A stretch of DNA of 64,000 nucleotides, from the NCBI RefSeq assembly GCF_000328705.1, contig NC_019673.1, positions 8,443,501-8,507,500 of the forward strand, written 5' to 3'. A model generated the notes under the pieces. That model worked only from the letters and a program-made list of their open reading frames with translations. It ran no database searches and was not told the origin of the DNA. This DNA is from Saccharothrix espanaensis DSM 44229 (lineage in GTDB: Bacteria; Actinomycetota; Actinomycetes; Mycobacteriales; Pseudonocardiaceae). A program made the translations under genes and the position numbers. Positions within the stretch are counted from its first letter, which is position 1; every line of letters starts with the position of its first letter. Positions 1 to 9,276 of the stretch are shown piece after piece.

Positions 1-35
1 CGATCACCGCCCAGGGTGTGGTCTGCGTCAACTGA
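1..35 (+). CDS. C-terminal tail of an LCP-family protein (partial)
   Basis: Only the last ten codons are inside the window, in the frame ending at the TGA at 33-35. The tail reads ITAQGVVCVN and closely matches the tail of the next gene (VLAQGPPCVD), which is an LCP protein. It is therefore most likely the end of a tandem LCP paralogue (cell-wall glycopolymer ligase). The call rests on ten residues and on context. Confidence 0.5.
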   Translation, partial: ITAQGVVCVN

Positions 36-136
36 GGACCGCACCGCACGCCGGTTGCCGCGGCCGACCGGCGGCAGGTGGTTAGCCTGGTCGGACAAGG
101 CCGCCGGACCGGCCGCGCAGACTAGGAGGACCGCCC

Positions 137-1312
137 GTGAAGGCCGCGGTGATGACCGGACGCACGCTGCTGGCGCTGCTGTCCGCGGCCGTGCTCGTCG
201 TGGCGGGGTACAGCTGGGCGACGCTCAAGCGCGTGCAGGAGAGCGTGAACACGACCGACGTGCTCAGCGAGCTGTCCGACATCCCCAACGCCCCGCCGGC
301 CGACGACGGCGCGCTGGACATCCTGCTCGTCGGCAGCGACAGCCGGACCGACGCGCAGGGCCGCCCGCTGCCCGACCGGGTGCTGCGCGAACTTCGCACC
401 GAGGCGACCGACACGCTCAACACGGACACGATCATCGTCGTGCGGGTGCCGCGCAACGGCGGCAAGGCGCACGCCGTGTCCATCCCGCGCGACACGTACG
501 TGCCGATCCCGGACCACGGCGACGAGAAGATCAACTCGGCGTACGGGGTCACCAAGTTCTTCACCATGGAGCGGCTCGCGGCCGAGGGCGGCCACGACCT
601 GGAGGACCGCTCCAAGCTCGGCGACCAGGCTGGGCGGCGCGCGCTGGTGCAGGTCGTGCAGGACCTGACCGGCGTCCGGGTGGACCACTACGCCGAGGTC
701 AACCTGTACGGCTTCTACCTGTTGACGCAGGTCGTCGGCGGGGTCGAGGTGTGCCTGAACAACGCCACCAGCGACCCGGACTCGGGCGCGAACTTCCGGG
801 CCGGCGTGCAGACCGTCGCCGGCGGCGACGCGCTGGCGTTCGTGCGGCAGCGCAAGAACATCCCGGGCGGCGACCTCGGGCGGATCACCCGCCAGCAGGT
901 GTTTCTCAAGTCGGCGGTGTCGCAGCTGCTCTCCGCCGGGACGCTGGCCGACCCGGGCAAGCTCAACGGGCTGCTGGAGGCGATGTCGAAGTCCGTCGTG
1001 GTGGACGAGAAGCTCGACCTCGCCACCCTGGCGGGCCAGGTGCAGAGCCTGGCGGGCGGCAACGTCGAGTTCACCACCATCCCGGTGACCGGCGTCGGCG
1101 AGCGCAACGAGCGCGGGCAGAGCATCGTGACGGTGGACCGCGAGCAGGTGAAGGCGTTCGTGGCGCAGGTGCTGGGCGAGAAGACCCCCGCACCGGCCCC
1201 GACCACGACCCCGCCGACGACCACGTCCGCGCGCAAGTTCGCCGGCGGCAAGCCGGTGACCCTGGACGGCCCGCGCCGCGTCCTGGCCCAAGGTCCGCCC
1301 TGCGTCGACTGA
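137..1312 (+). CDS. LytR-CpsA-Psr (LCP) family cell-wall glycopolymer ligase
   Basis: 391 aa, the usual length for the family. LCP proteins transfer undecaprenyl-linked polymers (arabinogalactan and the like) to peptidoglycan on the outer face of the membrane. One N-terminal membrane segment lies at about residues 8-28. The LCP domain spans about 60-250, with DILLVGSDSR near 61, DTIIVVRVP near 97, the signature SIPRDTYVPIP near 115 and a later RQRKNIPGGDLGRITRQQ stretch. A Pro/Thr-rich linker precedes a short tail. The GTG start has AGGAGG eight bases upstream (125-129). It appears to be the second of two tandem LCP genes. With the following TIGR03089 gene it matches the M. tuberculosis Rv3267-Rv3268 pair. 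Confidence 0.93.
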   Translation: MKAAVMTGRTLLALLSAAVLVVAGYSWATLKRVQESVNTTDVLSELSDIPNAPPADDGALDILLVGSDSRTDAQGRPLPDRVLRELRTEATDTLNTDTIIVVRVPRNGGKAHAVSIPRDTYVPIPDHGDEKINSAYGVTKFFTMERLAAEGGHDLEDRSKLGDQAGRRALVQVVQDLTGVRVDHYAEVNLYGFYLLTQVVGGVEVCLNNATSDPDSGANFRAGVQTVAGGDALAFVRQRKNIPGGDLGRITRQQVFLKSAVSQLLSAGTLADPGKLNGLLEAMSKSVVVDEKLDLATLAGQVQSLAGGNVEFTTIPVTGVGERNERGQSIVTVDREQVKAFVAQVLGEKTPAPAPTTTPPTTTSARKFAGGKPVTLDGPRRVLAQGPPCVD

Positions 1313-1430
1313 TCCCTGTCTTCCGCGCGGACGACCGGGCGAGCCGCAAGCCGGCCGGCGCTCGATGGGGCGGTGAACCCGCTCGGCATCCGCTGGGCGG
1401 TCCCGGCGCGGACCGCAGGGAGCGTGGCGA

Positions 1431-1516
1431 GCCCGTGACACCGGACGGCCCGCGCCCCCAGCGCCGGCCGGGTGGTCCTCGTGCGGACGGCGGGGCCGGC
1501 CCGTGACACCGGACGG
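1431..1516. repeat. 18-bp direct repeat pair in the LCP-TIGR03089 gap
   Basis: GCCCGTGACACCGGACGG occurs at 1431-1448 and again, identical, at 1499-1516. A third, diverged copy lies in the 3' end of the LCP gene near 1253-1277 (encoding PVTLDGPR). The gap (1313-1577) therefore looks like degraded duplications of the LCP gene end. I see no gene in it. Confidence 0.6.
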
Positions 1517-1577
1517 GCGCGCGGCGTCGGCTGACCCCGGCTGGGGCGGTCGTCGCGCGGATGGCAGGGTTGGTGGC

Positions 1578-2273
1578 ATGACCGTCACGGAAACCCTGCT
1601 GACGCCGCTGTTCGCGGCGGGTCCCGGCCGTCCGCTGATCACGCACTACGACGACGCCGCGGGCACTCGGGTCGAACTCTCGCGGGCGACCATCGGGAAC
1701 TGGGCGGCGAAGACGGCCAACTGGCTGCGCGACGAACTCGACGTCGAGGCCGGCGACCCGGTGGCGGTGCTGCTGCCCGCGCACTGGCAGACCGCGGGCG
1801 TGCTGCTGGGCGCGTGGTGGTGCGGCGCGGCCGTGACGGACGACCCGGCGGGCGCGAAGGTGGCGTTCGTGGCACCGGGCGGCACCGCCGGCGGCGCGGA
1901 CACCGTGGCGACGGTCTCGTTGCACCCCATGGGTTTGGGCTGCGGGGCCGAGCTGGACTACGTGGACGAGGTGCGCGTCCACGGCGACGAGTTCCTGCCG
2001 TGGGCCCCGGTCCCGGGCAGCACGCCCGCGCTCGGCAAGTCCACTGTGGACGAAGTGGTGGCGGAGGCGCGGCAGCGCGCGAACACGTTGGCGATCGGCC
2101 CGTACACGCGGGTGCTGTCGACCGTGGAGTGGGCGCAGCCGGACGGGCTGCTCAACGGTTTCCTGGCCGTGCTGGCCGGTGGCGGTTCGCTCGTGCAGTG
2201 CAGCAACGCGAACGCCGACCTGCTGCCCGCGCGGCGGGCCAGTGAGCACACCACCCTCGACCTGGTCGGCTGA
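1578..2273 (+). CDS. TIGR03089 family protein
   Basis: 231 aa. This actinobacterial family resembles the N-terminal part of adenylate-forming (AMP-ligase) enzymes but is far too short to be a full ligase, and its function is unknown. The start MTVTETLLTPLFAAG is typical; an upstream in-frame GTG at 1503 would add 25 low-complexity residues and is less likely. Readable pieces are PVAVLLPAHWQTAGVLLGAW near 60-80 and a C-terminal GFLAVLAGGGSLVQC. It lies 265 bp after the LCP gene in the same direction, as in Mycobacterium. Confidence 0.85.
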   Translation: MTVTETLLTPLFAAGPGRPLITHYDDAAGTRVELSRATIGNWAAKTANWLRDELDVEAGDPVAVLLPAHWQTAGVLLGAWWCGAAVTDDPAGAKVAFVAPGGTAGGADTVATVSLHPMGLGCGAELDYVDEVRVHGDEFLPWAPVPGSTPALGKSTVDEVVAEARQRANTLAIGPYTRVLSTVEWAQPDGLLNGFLAVLAGGGSLVQCSNANADLLPARRASEHTTLDLVG

Positions 2274-2357
2274 GCGCTCCCCCGCGGACTCGACGGCGCG
2301 AACGCGGCGGGCGGGTGGTCACCTGGACCCCCCGCCCGCCGCGTCGACGTCGTGCGG

Positions 2358-2756
2358 TCAGGCGGGTTGCCTGCGCCGGATCAGCCGGTCGACGGTGAGC
2401 GAGCCGCCGTTGAAGCCCAGCGCGAGCGCGGCGACGCCCAGCGCGAGCACCAGCTCGTAGCCGCCCTGGCCGAGCAGGCCGTTGGGCAGGTGCACGATCA
2501 GCAGCGCGCCGGCCATGTCGATCGCCAGCAGGATCCCGACGACGGGCAGTGCCGCGCCCGCGATCAGCAGCGCGCCGCCACCGAGTTCCACCAGGGCGGC
2601 GAACCAGGCGGAGAGCGTCGGGAGCGGGACGCCCATGCCCTCGAAGGCCTGCGCGGTGCCGTCGAGCCCCCACTCGGTGATCTTCTGCCAGCCGTGCGCG
2701 ATGAACACCACGCCGACGCCGATCCGCCCGATGAGTGCCGCCACGTCCCGAACCAT
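2358..2756 (-). CDS. DoxX family membrane protein
   Basis: 132 aa with four hydrophobic segments, the DoxX-like four-helix layout. It starts MVRDVAALIGRIGVGVVFIAHGWQK; the HGWQK motif after helix 1 is typical of the family. Members act in the membrane and are linked to redox or thiol stress, but the exact activity here is unknown. The ATG has GAAGGGA upstream. It is divergent from the ArsR-SRPBCC pair and may share its control region. Confidence 0.88.
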   Translation of the reverse strand: MVRDVAALIGRIGVGVVFIAHGWQKITEWGLDGTAQAFEGMGVPLPTLSAWFAALVELGGGALLIAGAALPVVGILLAIDMAGALLIVHLPNGLLGQGGYELVLALGVAALALGFNGGSLTVDRLIRRRQPA

Positions 2757-2833
2757 GCCCGTCCCTTCGCCAGTGGATTGGTCCAGTCCGACGGTATATG
2801 AATCTTCAACGACTTCCAGGCGGTCGCCGGGGG

Positions 2834-2862
2834 TTGACAGCATCTCGACAGGCGCATATAAA
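2834..2862 (+). promoter_or_regulatory. Near-consensus sigma-70 promoter for the ArsR-SRPBCC operon
   Basis: TTGACA (2834-2839), a 17-bp spacer, then TATAAA (2857-2862). This is unusually close to consensus for such GC-rich DNA and sits in an AT-rich island. The predicted start point near 2869 falls inside the inverted repeat at 2867-2884. Confidence 0.75.
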
Positions 2863-2866
2863 ACCA

Positions 2867-2884
2867 AATGGTTAGATAACCGTT
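2867..2884. promoter_or_regulatory. Candidate ArsR operator
   Basis: Inverted repeat AATGGTTA-GA-TAACCGTT, with 7 of 8 arm positions paired. It lies on the predicted start point and 13 bp before the ArsR ATG. This fits autorepression by the ArsR protein; that is inference. Confidence 0.6.
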
Positions 2885-2897
2885 GGGTTAGGTGAAG

Positions 2898-3236
2898 ATG
2901 GCAGACGACCCGCTGAGCACCACGTTCGCCGCGCTGGCCGACCCGACCAGGCGTGCCATCCTGGCCCGCCTGGCCGAGGGCGCGGCCACCGTGAAGGAAC
3001 TGTCCGCGCCGTTCGCGATGAGCGGGCCCGCCGTGTCCAAGCACCTGAGGGTGCTCGAACGGGCGGGGCTCATCACGCGTGGTCGCGACGCCCAGTGGCG
3101 TCCCCGCACCCTCGACGCGACGCCGTTGCGCGAGGTCGCCGAGTGGACCGACGGCTTCCGCCGGTTCTGGGACGACAGCCACCGCCGCCTGGACGCGTAC
3201 CTGGAACGGATGAAGGAGCAGGAAGATGACCACTGA
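2898..3236 (+). CDS. ArsR-family winged-helix repressor
   Basis: 112 aa. It begins MADDPLSTTFAALADPTRRAIL, the standard opening of small ArsR regulators, and carries the recognition-helix motif MSGPAVSKHLRVLERAGLI near 40-60. No metal-binding Cys pair is visible. The subgroup that sits next to SRPBCC/AHSA1 genes usually controls that partner rather than metal resistance. The ATG at 2898 is preferred over the GTG at 2892. Its end overlaps the SRPBCC start by 11 bp, so the two are translationally coupled. Confidence 0.92.
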   Translation: MADDPLSTTFAALADPTRRAILARLAEGAATVKELSAPFAMSGPAVSKHLRVLERAGLITRGRDAQWRPRTLDATPLREVAEWTDGFRRFWDDSHRRLDAYLERMKEQEDDH

Positions 3237-3705
3237 CACCGCCTCCGCGTGGAGCACGCCGTCCGATGTGGAGGTCGCGGTGACCCGCCGCTTCGACGCG
3301 CCCCAGCGGCTGGTGTTCGAGGCGTTCACCTCGCCGGAGCACATCGTGCACTGGATGCTCGGCCCGGAGGGCTGGACGATGCCGGTGTGCGAGGTCGACC
3401 TCCGGCCGGGCGGGACGTGGCACATGGTGTGGCGGCGCGCCGACGGCACCGAGATGAGCATGACCGGCACCTACCTGTCGGTCACGCCGCACTCGGAGAC
3501 CGTGCAGACCGAGGCGTGGGGCGACGACTGGCCGGAGACCGTGAACACCACCCGGTTCGTCGACGAGGGCGAGCGGACGACCGTCGTGCAGACGATGAAG
3601 TACCCGTCCCGGGAGGCCCGTGACCGGGCCATGCAGACCGGGATGACCGAGGGCGCGGACACCAGCTACGACCGGCTGGAGGCGTACCTGGCAACCCTCG
3701 CCTGA
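3226..3705 (+). CDS. SRPBCC (AHSA1-like) domain protein
   Basis: 159 aa forming a single START/AHSA1 hydrophobic-pocket domain. Motifs are VAVTRRFDAPQRLVFEAFTS near 15-35, HWMLGPEGW near 40 and DLRPGGTWHMVWR near 57. Members bind a small hydrophobic ligand; the ligand here is unknown. It is co-transcribed with the upstream ArsR gene (11-bp overlap), a common actinobacterial pair. Confidence 0.9.
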   Translation: MTTDTASAWSTPSDVEVAVTRRFDAPQRLVFEAFTSPEHIVHWMLGPEGWTMPVCEVDLRPGGTWHMVWRRADGTEMSMTGTYLSVTPHSETVQTEAWGDDWPETVNTTRFVDEGERTTVVQTMKYPSREARDRAMQTGMTEGADTSYDRLEAYLATLA

Positions 3706-3737
3706 GCCGTGCGGGCGGTCATGGTCACCGGACAACG

Positions 3738-3775
3738 GCGCAGGGCCGCACCGACGAGTCGGTGCGGCCCTGCGC
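3738..3775. terminator. Bidirectional hairpin terminator
   Basis: Perfect 18-bp inverted repeat with only two bases between the arms, between the convergent SRPBCC and acyl-CoA dehydrogenase genes. There is no U-tract, as usual in actinobacteria. Confidence 0.75.
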
Positions 3776-3801
3776 GGTGATCCGGCGGGTGGTCCGGCGG
3801 G

Positions 3802-4965
3802 TCAGCCCTTGAGCAGCGCCCGGCTCATGACGACGCGCTGGATCTGGTTCGTGCCCTCGTAGATCTGGGTGATCTTGGCGTCGCGCATCATGCGCTCGAC
3901 CGGGAAGTCGCGGGTGTAGCCGGCGCCGCCGAACAGCTGCACGGCGTCCGTCGTCACCTCCATCGCGACGTCGGACGCGTAGCACTTCGCCGCCGCCGTG
4001 ATGAAGCCGATGTCCGGCTCGCCGCGCTCGGCCTTCGCCGCCGCGACGTAGACCAGGTGCCGGGCCGCCTCGATCTTCATCGCCATGTCCGCGAGCATGA
4101 ACTGCACGCCCTGGAACTCGGCGATCGCCTTGCCGAACTGCTTGCGGTCCTTGACGTAGGCGACGGCGGCTTCCAGCGCGCCCTGCGCGATGCCGACGGC
4201 CTGCGCGCCGATGGTCGGGCGGGTGTGGTCGAGGGTGCGCAGCGCGGTCTTCAGGCCGGTGCCGGGCTCGCCGATGACGCGGTCCTCGGGGATCGTGCAG
4301 TTCTCGAAGTGGATCTCCCTGGTCGGGGAGCCCTTGATGCCGAGCTTGCGCTCCTTCGAGCCCACGACGAAGCCCGGGTCGTCCTTGTGCACCACGAACG
4401 CCGAGATGCCCTGCGACTTCTTCGGCGCGTCCGGGTCGGTCACCGCCATCACCGTGTACCAAGTCGACTCGCCCGCGTTGGTGATCCAGCACTTGGTGCC
4501 GTTGAGCACCCAGTGGTCGCCGTCGAGCCGGGCGCGGGTGCGCATCGACGCCGTGTCCGAGCCCGCCTCGCGCTCGGACAGCGCGTAGGACGCCATCGCC
4601 TCGCCGCTCGCGATGGACGGCAGGACCTGGCGCTTGAGGTCGTCGGAGGCGGCCAGCAGGATCGGCATGGTGCCGAGCTTGTTCACGGCCGGGATCAGCG
4701 ACGACGACGCGCAGACGCGCGCCACCTCCTCGATCACGATGCACGTGGCGACCGAGTCGGCACCTTGGCCGTCGTACTCCTCGGGCACGTGCACGGCCGC
4801 GAAACCGGACTTGACCAGGGCGTTGAGCGCTTCGACCGGGAAGCGTTCCTGTTCGTCGACGTCGGCCGCGTGCGGCGCGACCTCCTTGTCGGCGAGCGCC
4901 CGGACGGCCTCGCGCAGCGCGTCGTGCTCCTCGGCGAGCTGGTAGGTACCGAAACTCGGGTCCAC
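3802..4965 (-). CDS. Acyl-CoA dehydrogenase (FadE25-like)
   Basis: 387 aa, full length for the flavin-dependent acyl-CoA dehydrogenases that form the 2,3-trans double bond in beta-oxidation. Visible signatures are YALSEREAGSDTASM near 130 (FAD/substrate signature), KCWITNAGESTWYTVMAVT and, near the C-terminus, QLFGGAGYTRDFPVERMMRD followed by QIYEGTNQIQR, which holds the likely catalytic Glu. GTG start with GGGAGGT upstream. Its position before purE/purK matches fadE25 (Rv3274c) of M. tuberculosis. Chain-length preference cannot be read. Confidence 0.95.
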   Translation of the reverse strand: MDPSFGTYQLAEEHDALREAVRALADKEVAPHAADVDEQERFPVEALNALVKSGFAAVHVPEEYDGQGADSVATCIVIEEVARVCASSSLIPAVNKLGTMPILLAASDDLKRQVLPSIASGEAMASYALSEREAGSDTASMRTRARLDGDHWVLNGTKCWITNAGESTWYTVMAVTDPDAPKKSQGISAFVVHKDDPGFVVGSKERKLGIKGSPTREIHFENCTIPEDRVIGEPGTGLKTALRTLDHTRPTIGAQAVGIAQGALEAAVAYVKDRKQFGKAIAEFQGVQFMLADMAMKIEAARHLVYVAAAKAERGEPDIGFITAAAKCYASDVAMEVTTDAVQLFGGAGYTRDFPVERMMRDAKITQIYEGTNQIQRVVMSRALLKG

Positions 4966-4979
4966 GTTAAGTTACCTCC

Positions 4980-4996
4980 CGGTAGGGCCTCTACCG
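4980..4996. promoter_or_regulatory. Candidate operator upstream of the acyl-CoA dehydrogenase
   Basis: CGGTAG-N5-CTACCG, a perfect 6-bp inverted repeat, 15 bp upstream of the GTG and overlapping the ribosome-binding region. The size and place fit a repressor site. No matching regulator gene is adjacent. Confidence 0.3.
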
Positions 4997-5124
4997 AGAT
5001 GTTAGCGCGCGTTCACCGGCTTGAACCCCGTGCCTTGGGCAACAGGGCCCGAACCGACTACACCGGCACCGGCCGACCGGCTCAACGACGCCCCGGACCA
5101 GCCAGGACGACCCGGCCCGGACCG

Positions 5125-5609
<485 letters not shown>

Positions 5610-5613
<4 letters not shown>

Positions 5614-6809
5614 TGCTGTCCTCCGTGGATGTCGTACCCGTCCGACCACACGCCGTCGGACAGCCAGTGCGCCGCGAGCCGCGCCCGCTCCCGCACCTCG
5701 TCCAGCCGCTCGCCGAGCAGCGTCACGTGGCCGATCTTGCGCCCCGGCCGCTCCGCCTTGCCGTACAGGTGCACGTGCGCGTCGGGGAACCGGGCGAACA
5801 GGTGGTGCAGCCGCTCGTCCGGGCCCATCCCGGGCGGCTCCGCCGCGCCCAGCACGTTCGCCATCACGACGGCGGGCGCGGCCAGGTCGGTCGCGCCCAG
5901 CGGGTAGTCCAGCACGGCCCGCAGGTGCTGCTCGAACTGGGAGGTGCGGGCGCCCTCGATGGTCCAGTGGCCGGAGTTGTGCGGCCGCATCGCCAGCTCG
6001 TTGACCACCAGCCCGTCGGCGGTCTCGAACAGCTCGACGGCCAGCAGGCCGACCACGCCCAGCTCGGCGGCGATCCGCAGCGCCAGCTCCTGCGCCTGCT
6101 CCTGCACCGGCGCACCGGAGGTGTCCGGCGCGGGGGCGAGCACCTCGACGCAGATCCCCTCCTTCTGCACGGTCTGCACGACGGGCCACGCCGCGCCCTG
6201 CCCGAACGGCGAGCGCGCCACCAGCGCGGCCAGCTCGCGGCGCATCGGCACGCACTGCTCGACCATCAGCGGCGTCCCGGCGGCCAGCAGCTCGGGCACC
6301 ACCCGCTGGGCGCTCTGCGGGGTGTTGAGCATCCACACGCCGCGCCCGTCGTAGCCGCCGCGCACCGCCTTCAGCACGCACGGCCAGCCGTGGTCCGCGC
6401 CGAACCGCAGCACGTCCGCGGTCTCCAGCACCGCGCTGAACGGCGGCACCGGCAGCCCCAGCTCGGCCAGCTTGACCCGCATGACCAGCTTGTCCTGCGC
6501 GTGCTCCAGCGCTTCCGGGCCGGGGTGCACCTTCACGCCGTCGGCGACCAGCGCCTTGAGGTGGTCCTGCGGCACGTGCTCGTGGTCGAACGTGAGCACG
6601 TCGCACGACTTGGCGAACGTGCGCAGCGCGTCCAGGTCGGTGTGCTTGCCGTACTCGACGTCCCGCGCGACCAGGGCGGCGGGGTCGGAGTCCGATTCGG
6701 CGAGCACCCGCAGCGACTGGCCCAGCGGGATCGCGGCCTGGTGGGTCATGCGGGCGAGCTGCCCGCCGCCGATCATGCCGACGACCGGGAGACGAGTTCG
6801 GGAGTCCAC
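5610..6809 (-). CDS. purK: 5-(carboxyamino)imidazole ribonucleotide synthase PurK
   Basis: 399 aa ATP-grasp enzyme making N5-CAIR from AIR, ATP and bicarbonate. The N-terminal motif MIGGGQLARM near 12-21 is diagnostic. The ATP-grasp core follows, with VLKAVRGGYDGRGVWML near 160 and VVNELAMRPHNSGHWTIEGA near 270-290. First gene of the purK-purE operon. Confidence 0.96.
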
Positions 6810-6880
6810 GGGAAGCGGATTCTACCTGGGAAAACGGAGGCCGCCGACCACCCCGCCGGCAAGGGCGGGAACAGGCAGGC

Positions 6881-6905
6881 CCCGCGCACCCCCGAAGTGC
6901 GCGGG
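6881..6905. terminator. Hairpin after the ABC transporter operon
   Basis: CCCGCGCAC and GTGCGCGGG arms (9 bp, 7-base loop) about 45 bp past the permease stop. It lies between two minus-strand units, so it probably ends the GntR-ABC operon. Confidence 0.55.
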
Positions 6906-6950
6906 ACCTCCCTCGGCGGGGTCGGCCGCGGTGCGACCGACCCTGGTCCG

Positions 6951-7970
6951 TCAGGCGCCGTGCGAGCGGCGCACCCACTTGAACGCCAGCGCCACCAGTC
7001 CGGCGGCGAGCAGGACGAAGATCGTGAACTCGACGAGCTGGAACGGCACCAGCCGGTCGACGGGGTGGTAGTCGTGGAAGTACTGCACCACGCCCCTGTC
7101 CGCCAGGCACTTGTAGTAGCCGTCAGGCTGGTCGTACCCGTTGGTGCACGCCCACGGGAAGGCCACCTCGTTGCCGGCCGCGTCGGCGTAGCCGTTGTCC
7201 ACGGCCATGGTGCCGTTGAGCAGCCCTACGGTGGCGTCGGTGTCGACGTTGCGGGTGTCCAGCGGCTGGAAGACCCGCTCGGCGGGCCAGTAGTACCGGC
7301 GCCACAGACCGCCCACCAGGGAGCGGACCACCACGAAGATCCCGAGCGTCCCGGCCATCGCGACCAGCGTCCGCCGGGTCACCGCGCTCAGCGCCAGGCC
7401 GAGGGCGAACCCGAACGCCGCGTAACCGGCCTGCACGAGCGGCACGGCCTCGAACGGCTGGGTGGCGAACGGCTGGAACGGCAGGTGCCCGGACGCCAGC
7501 CCGAACCTGCCCCCGGCCTCCTCGTTCATCGCCCGCAGCAGGGTCGTCACGGCCGCGCCGAACCCGGCCGACAGGCCGACCGCCGGCACGCCCAGCAGCA
7601 CCACCTTGCCGAGCAGCCACCTGCTCGGCGTCAGGTCCTGGCCCCACGCCACGACGTAGGTCTTCTGCTCGTACTCGACGGCCAGCAGCGGTGCGGCCCA
7701 GAACACGCCGATGAGCCCACCCGCCGCGATCGGGGCCAGCGCGAAGAACTGCGTCGCGCCGGAGAAGCTGATGTCGACCAGCGGGAACACGTGCGCGGTG
7801 CTGCCCGAGGACCGGACGATCACCGCCATGACCAGGGCGGTCAGCGAACCCAGCACGGCCAGTGCGCCGAGGGCGAGGTATTGCCAGCGGTGCTGCCGCC
7901 AGGCCAGCCACGCGAGGTCGCCCCAGCCGACCCGGTCCCGCACCGGCGTGGGGGTGGTGGTGGCGGTCAT
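6951..7970 (-). CDS. ABC transporter permease
   Basis: 339 aa membrane protein with about six hydrophobic segments. The first is LALGALAVLGSLTALVMAVI near 37-57; a long extracellular region (about 235-300) holds two Cys before a last helix near the C-terminus. It is of the ABC-2 type paired with YtrA-regulated ATPases. The substrate is unknown; such GntR-ATPase-permease sets are often linked to cell-envelope stress or peptide antibiotics. It overlaps the ATPase stop by 4 bp (ATGA). Confidence 0.85.
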   Translation of the reverse strand: MTATTTPTPVRDRVGWGDLAWLAWRQHRWQYLALGALAVLGSLTALVMAVIVRSSGSTAHVFPLVDISFSGATQFFALAPIAAGGLIGVFWAAPLLAVEYEQKTYVVAWGQDLTPSRWLLGKVVLLGVPAVGLSAGFGAAVTTLLRAMNEEAGGRFGLASGHLPFQPFATQPFEAVPLVQAGYAAFGFALGLALSAVTRRTLVAMAGTLGIFVVVRSLVGGLWRRYYWPAERVFQPLDTRNVDTDATVGLLNGTMAVDNGYADAAGNEVAFPWACTNGYDQPDGYYKCLADRGVVQYFHDYHPVDRLVPFQLVEFTIFVLLAAGLVALAFKWVRRSHGA

Positions 7971-8842
7971 GCGTCGAGTCCCTTCCGGGTGGCCGCGAGC
8001 TGCGCGAGCACGTAGTCCTCCAGCGTCACCGGTCGTTGCACCCACGGCCCCGCGACCACCGGCCGGGGCCGCCCCTCGGGCAGCTCGACCAGGAACGTCG
8101 ACTGGGTGCCGCGGTGCCGGGCCTCGACGACCTTGCCGAGCACCGGCGGGGTCTCGGAGGCGGGTCCGGCGTAGGACACGTGCCGGGTGAGCAGTTCGTC
8201 CAGGTCGCCGCCGGCCAGCAGCCGGCCGTGGGCGAGCAGGAGCAGGTGGTCGGCCACGCCGCCGAGCTCGGCCACCACGTGGGTGGACAGCAGGACGGTC
8301 ATCCCGGTCTCGGCGACCTCGGCCAGCAGTTCGGCGGTCACCTCGCGGCGGGCCAGCGGGTCGAGGTTGGCCAGCGGCTCGTCGAGCATCAGCACGTCCG
8401 GCCGGGCCCCGACCGCCAGCGCGAACGCGACCTGCGCCTGCTGGCCGCCGGACAGCTTGCCGCACGCCCGGTCCAGCGGGACCTCGAACCGCTCCAGCCA
8501 GCGCTCGGCGCGGTCCGCGTCCCACACGACGTTGAGGCGGGCGCCCAGGCGCAGCATCTCGGCGGCGGTGAAGTGCCGGTAGACCGGCTTCTCCTGGGAC
8601 ACGAACGCGACCCGGCCGGACGTCCCCGCCGACCCCTCGTCGGCGGGGAGCAGGCCCGCGAGCACGCTCATCAACGTCGTCTTGCCCGCGCCGTTCGCGC
8701 CGACCAGCGCCGCCACCTTGCCGGCCGGCAGCTCGAACGAGCAGTCGCGCAGCGCCCACTTGGCGCGGTAGCGCTTGCCCAGGGCCTGCGCCCGGACCGC
8801 CGAGCCGGTCGTGTCGACGGGCTCCGCCACGGTAGTGGTCAT
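7967..8842 (-). CDS. ABC transporter ATP-binding protein
   Basis: 291 aa with a full nucleotide-binding domain: Walker A GANGAGKTTL near 49, signature LSGGQQAQ near 145, Walker B VLMLDEPLANLDP near 167 and H-loop LLSTHVV near 200. The last 60-70 residues are an accessory tail. It powers the downstream permease and overlaps both the GntR gene (4 bp) and the permease (4 bp), a tight three-gene operon. Confidence 0.93.
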   Translation of the reverse strand: MTTTVAEPVDTTGSAVRAQALGKRYRAKWALRDCSFELPAGKVAALVGANGAGKTTLMSVLAGLLPADEGSAGTSGRVAFVSQEKPVYRHFTAAEMLRLGARLNVVWDADRAERWLERFEVPLDRACGKLSGGQQAQVAFALAVGARPDVLMLDEPLANLDPLARREVTAELLAEVAETGMTVLLSTHVVAELGGVADHLLLLAHGRLLAGGDLDELLTRHVSYAGPASETPPVLGKVVEARHRGTQSTFLVELPEGRPRPVVAGPWVQRPVTLEDYVLAQLAATRKGLDA

Positions 8843-9243
8843 CCGACCGCCACCCCTTCCCCCTCGGTCTTCCCCGCGGTCACCACGGACCGCACCAACG
8901 CGTCGATGTCCTCTTCGTCCAGACCGGCCTCGCGCGCCTCCCGGACCCACTCGGCGAGCCGCGCGCGCAGCGCGTCCATCACCTCGGGCGCGGTCGAGCC
9001 CAGACCGGCCTTCACGAAGGTGCCCGAGCCCTGGCGTGCCTCGACCAGGCCGGACAGTTCGAGCTCGCGATAGGCCTTGAGCACGGTGTTCGCGTTCACG
9101 CCGCCGCTCCTGACCACGTCGCGCACGGTCGGCAGCCGGTCGCCCGGCCCCAACCACCCCAGCCGCAGCGCCTCGCGCACCTGCCGCACGAGTTGCAGGT
9201 AGGCCGGGAGGCCGCTGGACCGGTCGATTCGGAACTCCACCAC
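8839..9243 (-). CDS. GntR-family (YtrA-type) transcriptional regulator
   Basis: 134 aa. A winged-helix domain (about residues 10-75) with RSSGLPAYLQLVRQVREALR at the start and VRSGGVNANTVLKAYRELE near 45-63 is followed by a short helical tail, not a large ligand domain. This layout is the YtrA subgroup, which represses its own ABC operon. Two adjacent GTG codons (9243, 9240) could start it. A candidate operator lies just upstream. Confidence 0.9.
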   Translation of the reverse strand: MVEFRIDRSSGLPAYLQLVRQVREALRLGWLGPGDRLPTVRDVVRSGGVNANTVLKAYRELELSGLVEARQGSGTFVKAGLGSTAPEVMDALRARLAEWVREAREAGLDEEDIDALVRSVVTAGKTEGEGVAVG

Positions 9244-9256
9244 CCGCCCCCAAAAT

Positions 9257-9276
9257 TGTTCTAGTCAACTAAGACA
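9257..9276. promoter_or_regulatory. Candidate operator of the YtrA-type regulator
   Basis: TGTTCTAGT-CA-ACTAAGACA, 9-bp arms with two mismatches, 14 bp upstream of the regulator start. Its size and place fit the dyads bound by YtrA-type GntR proteins. The match to a family consensus is from memory. Confidence 0.5.
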
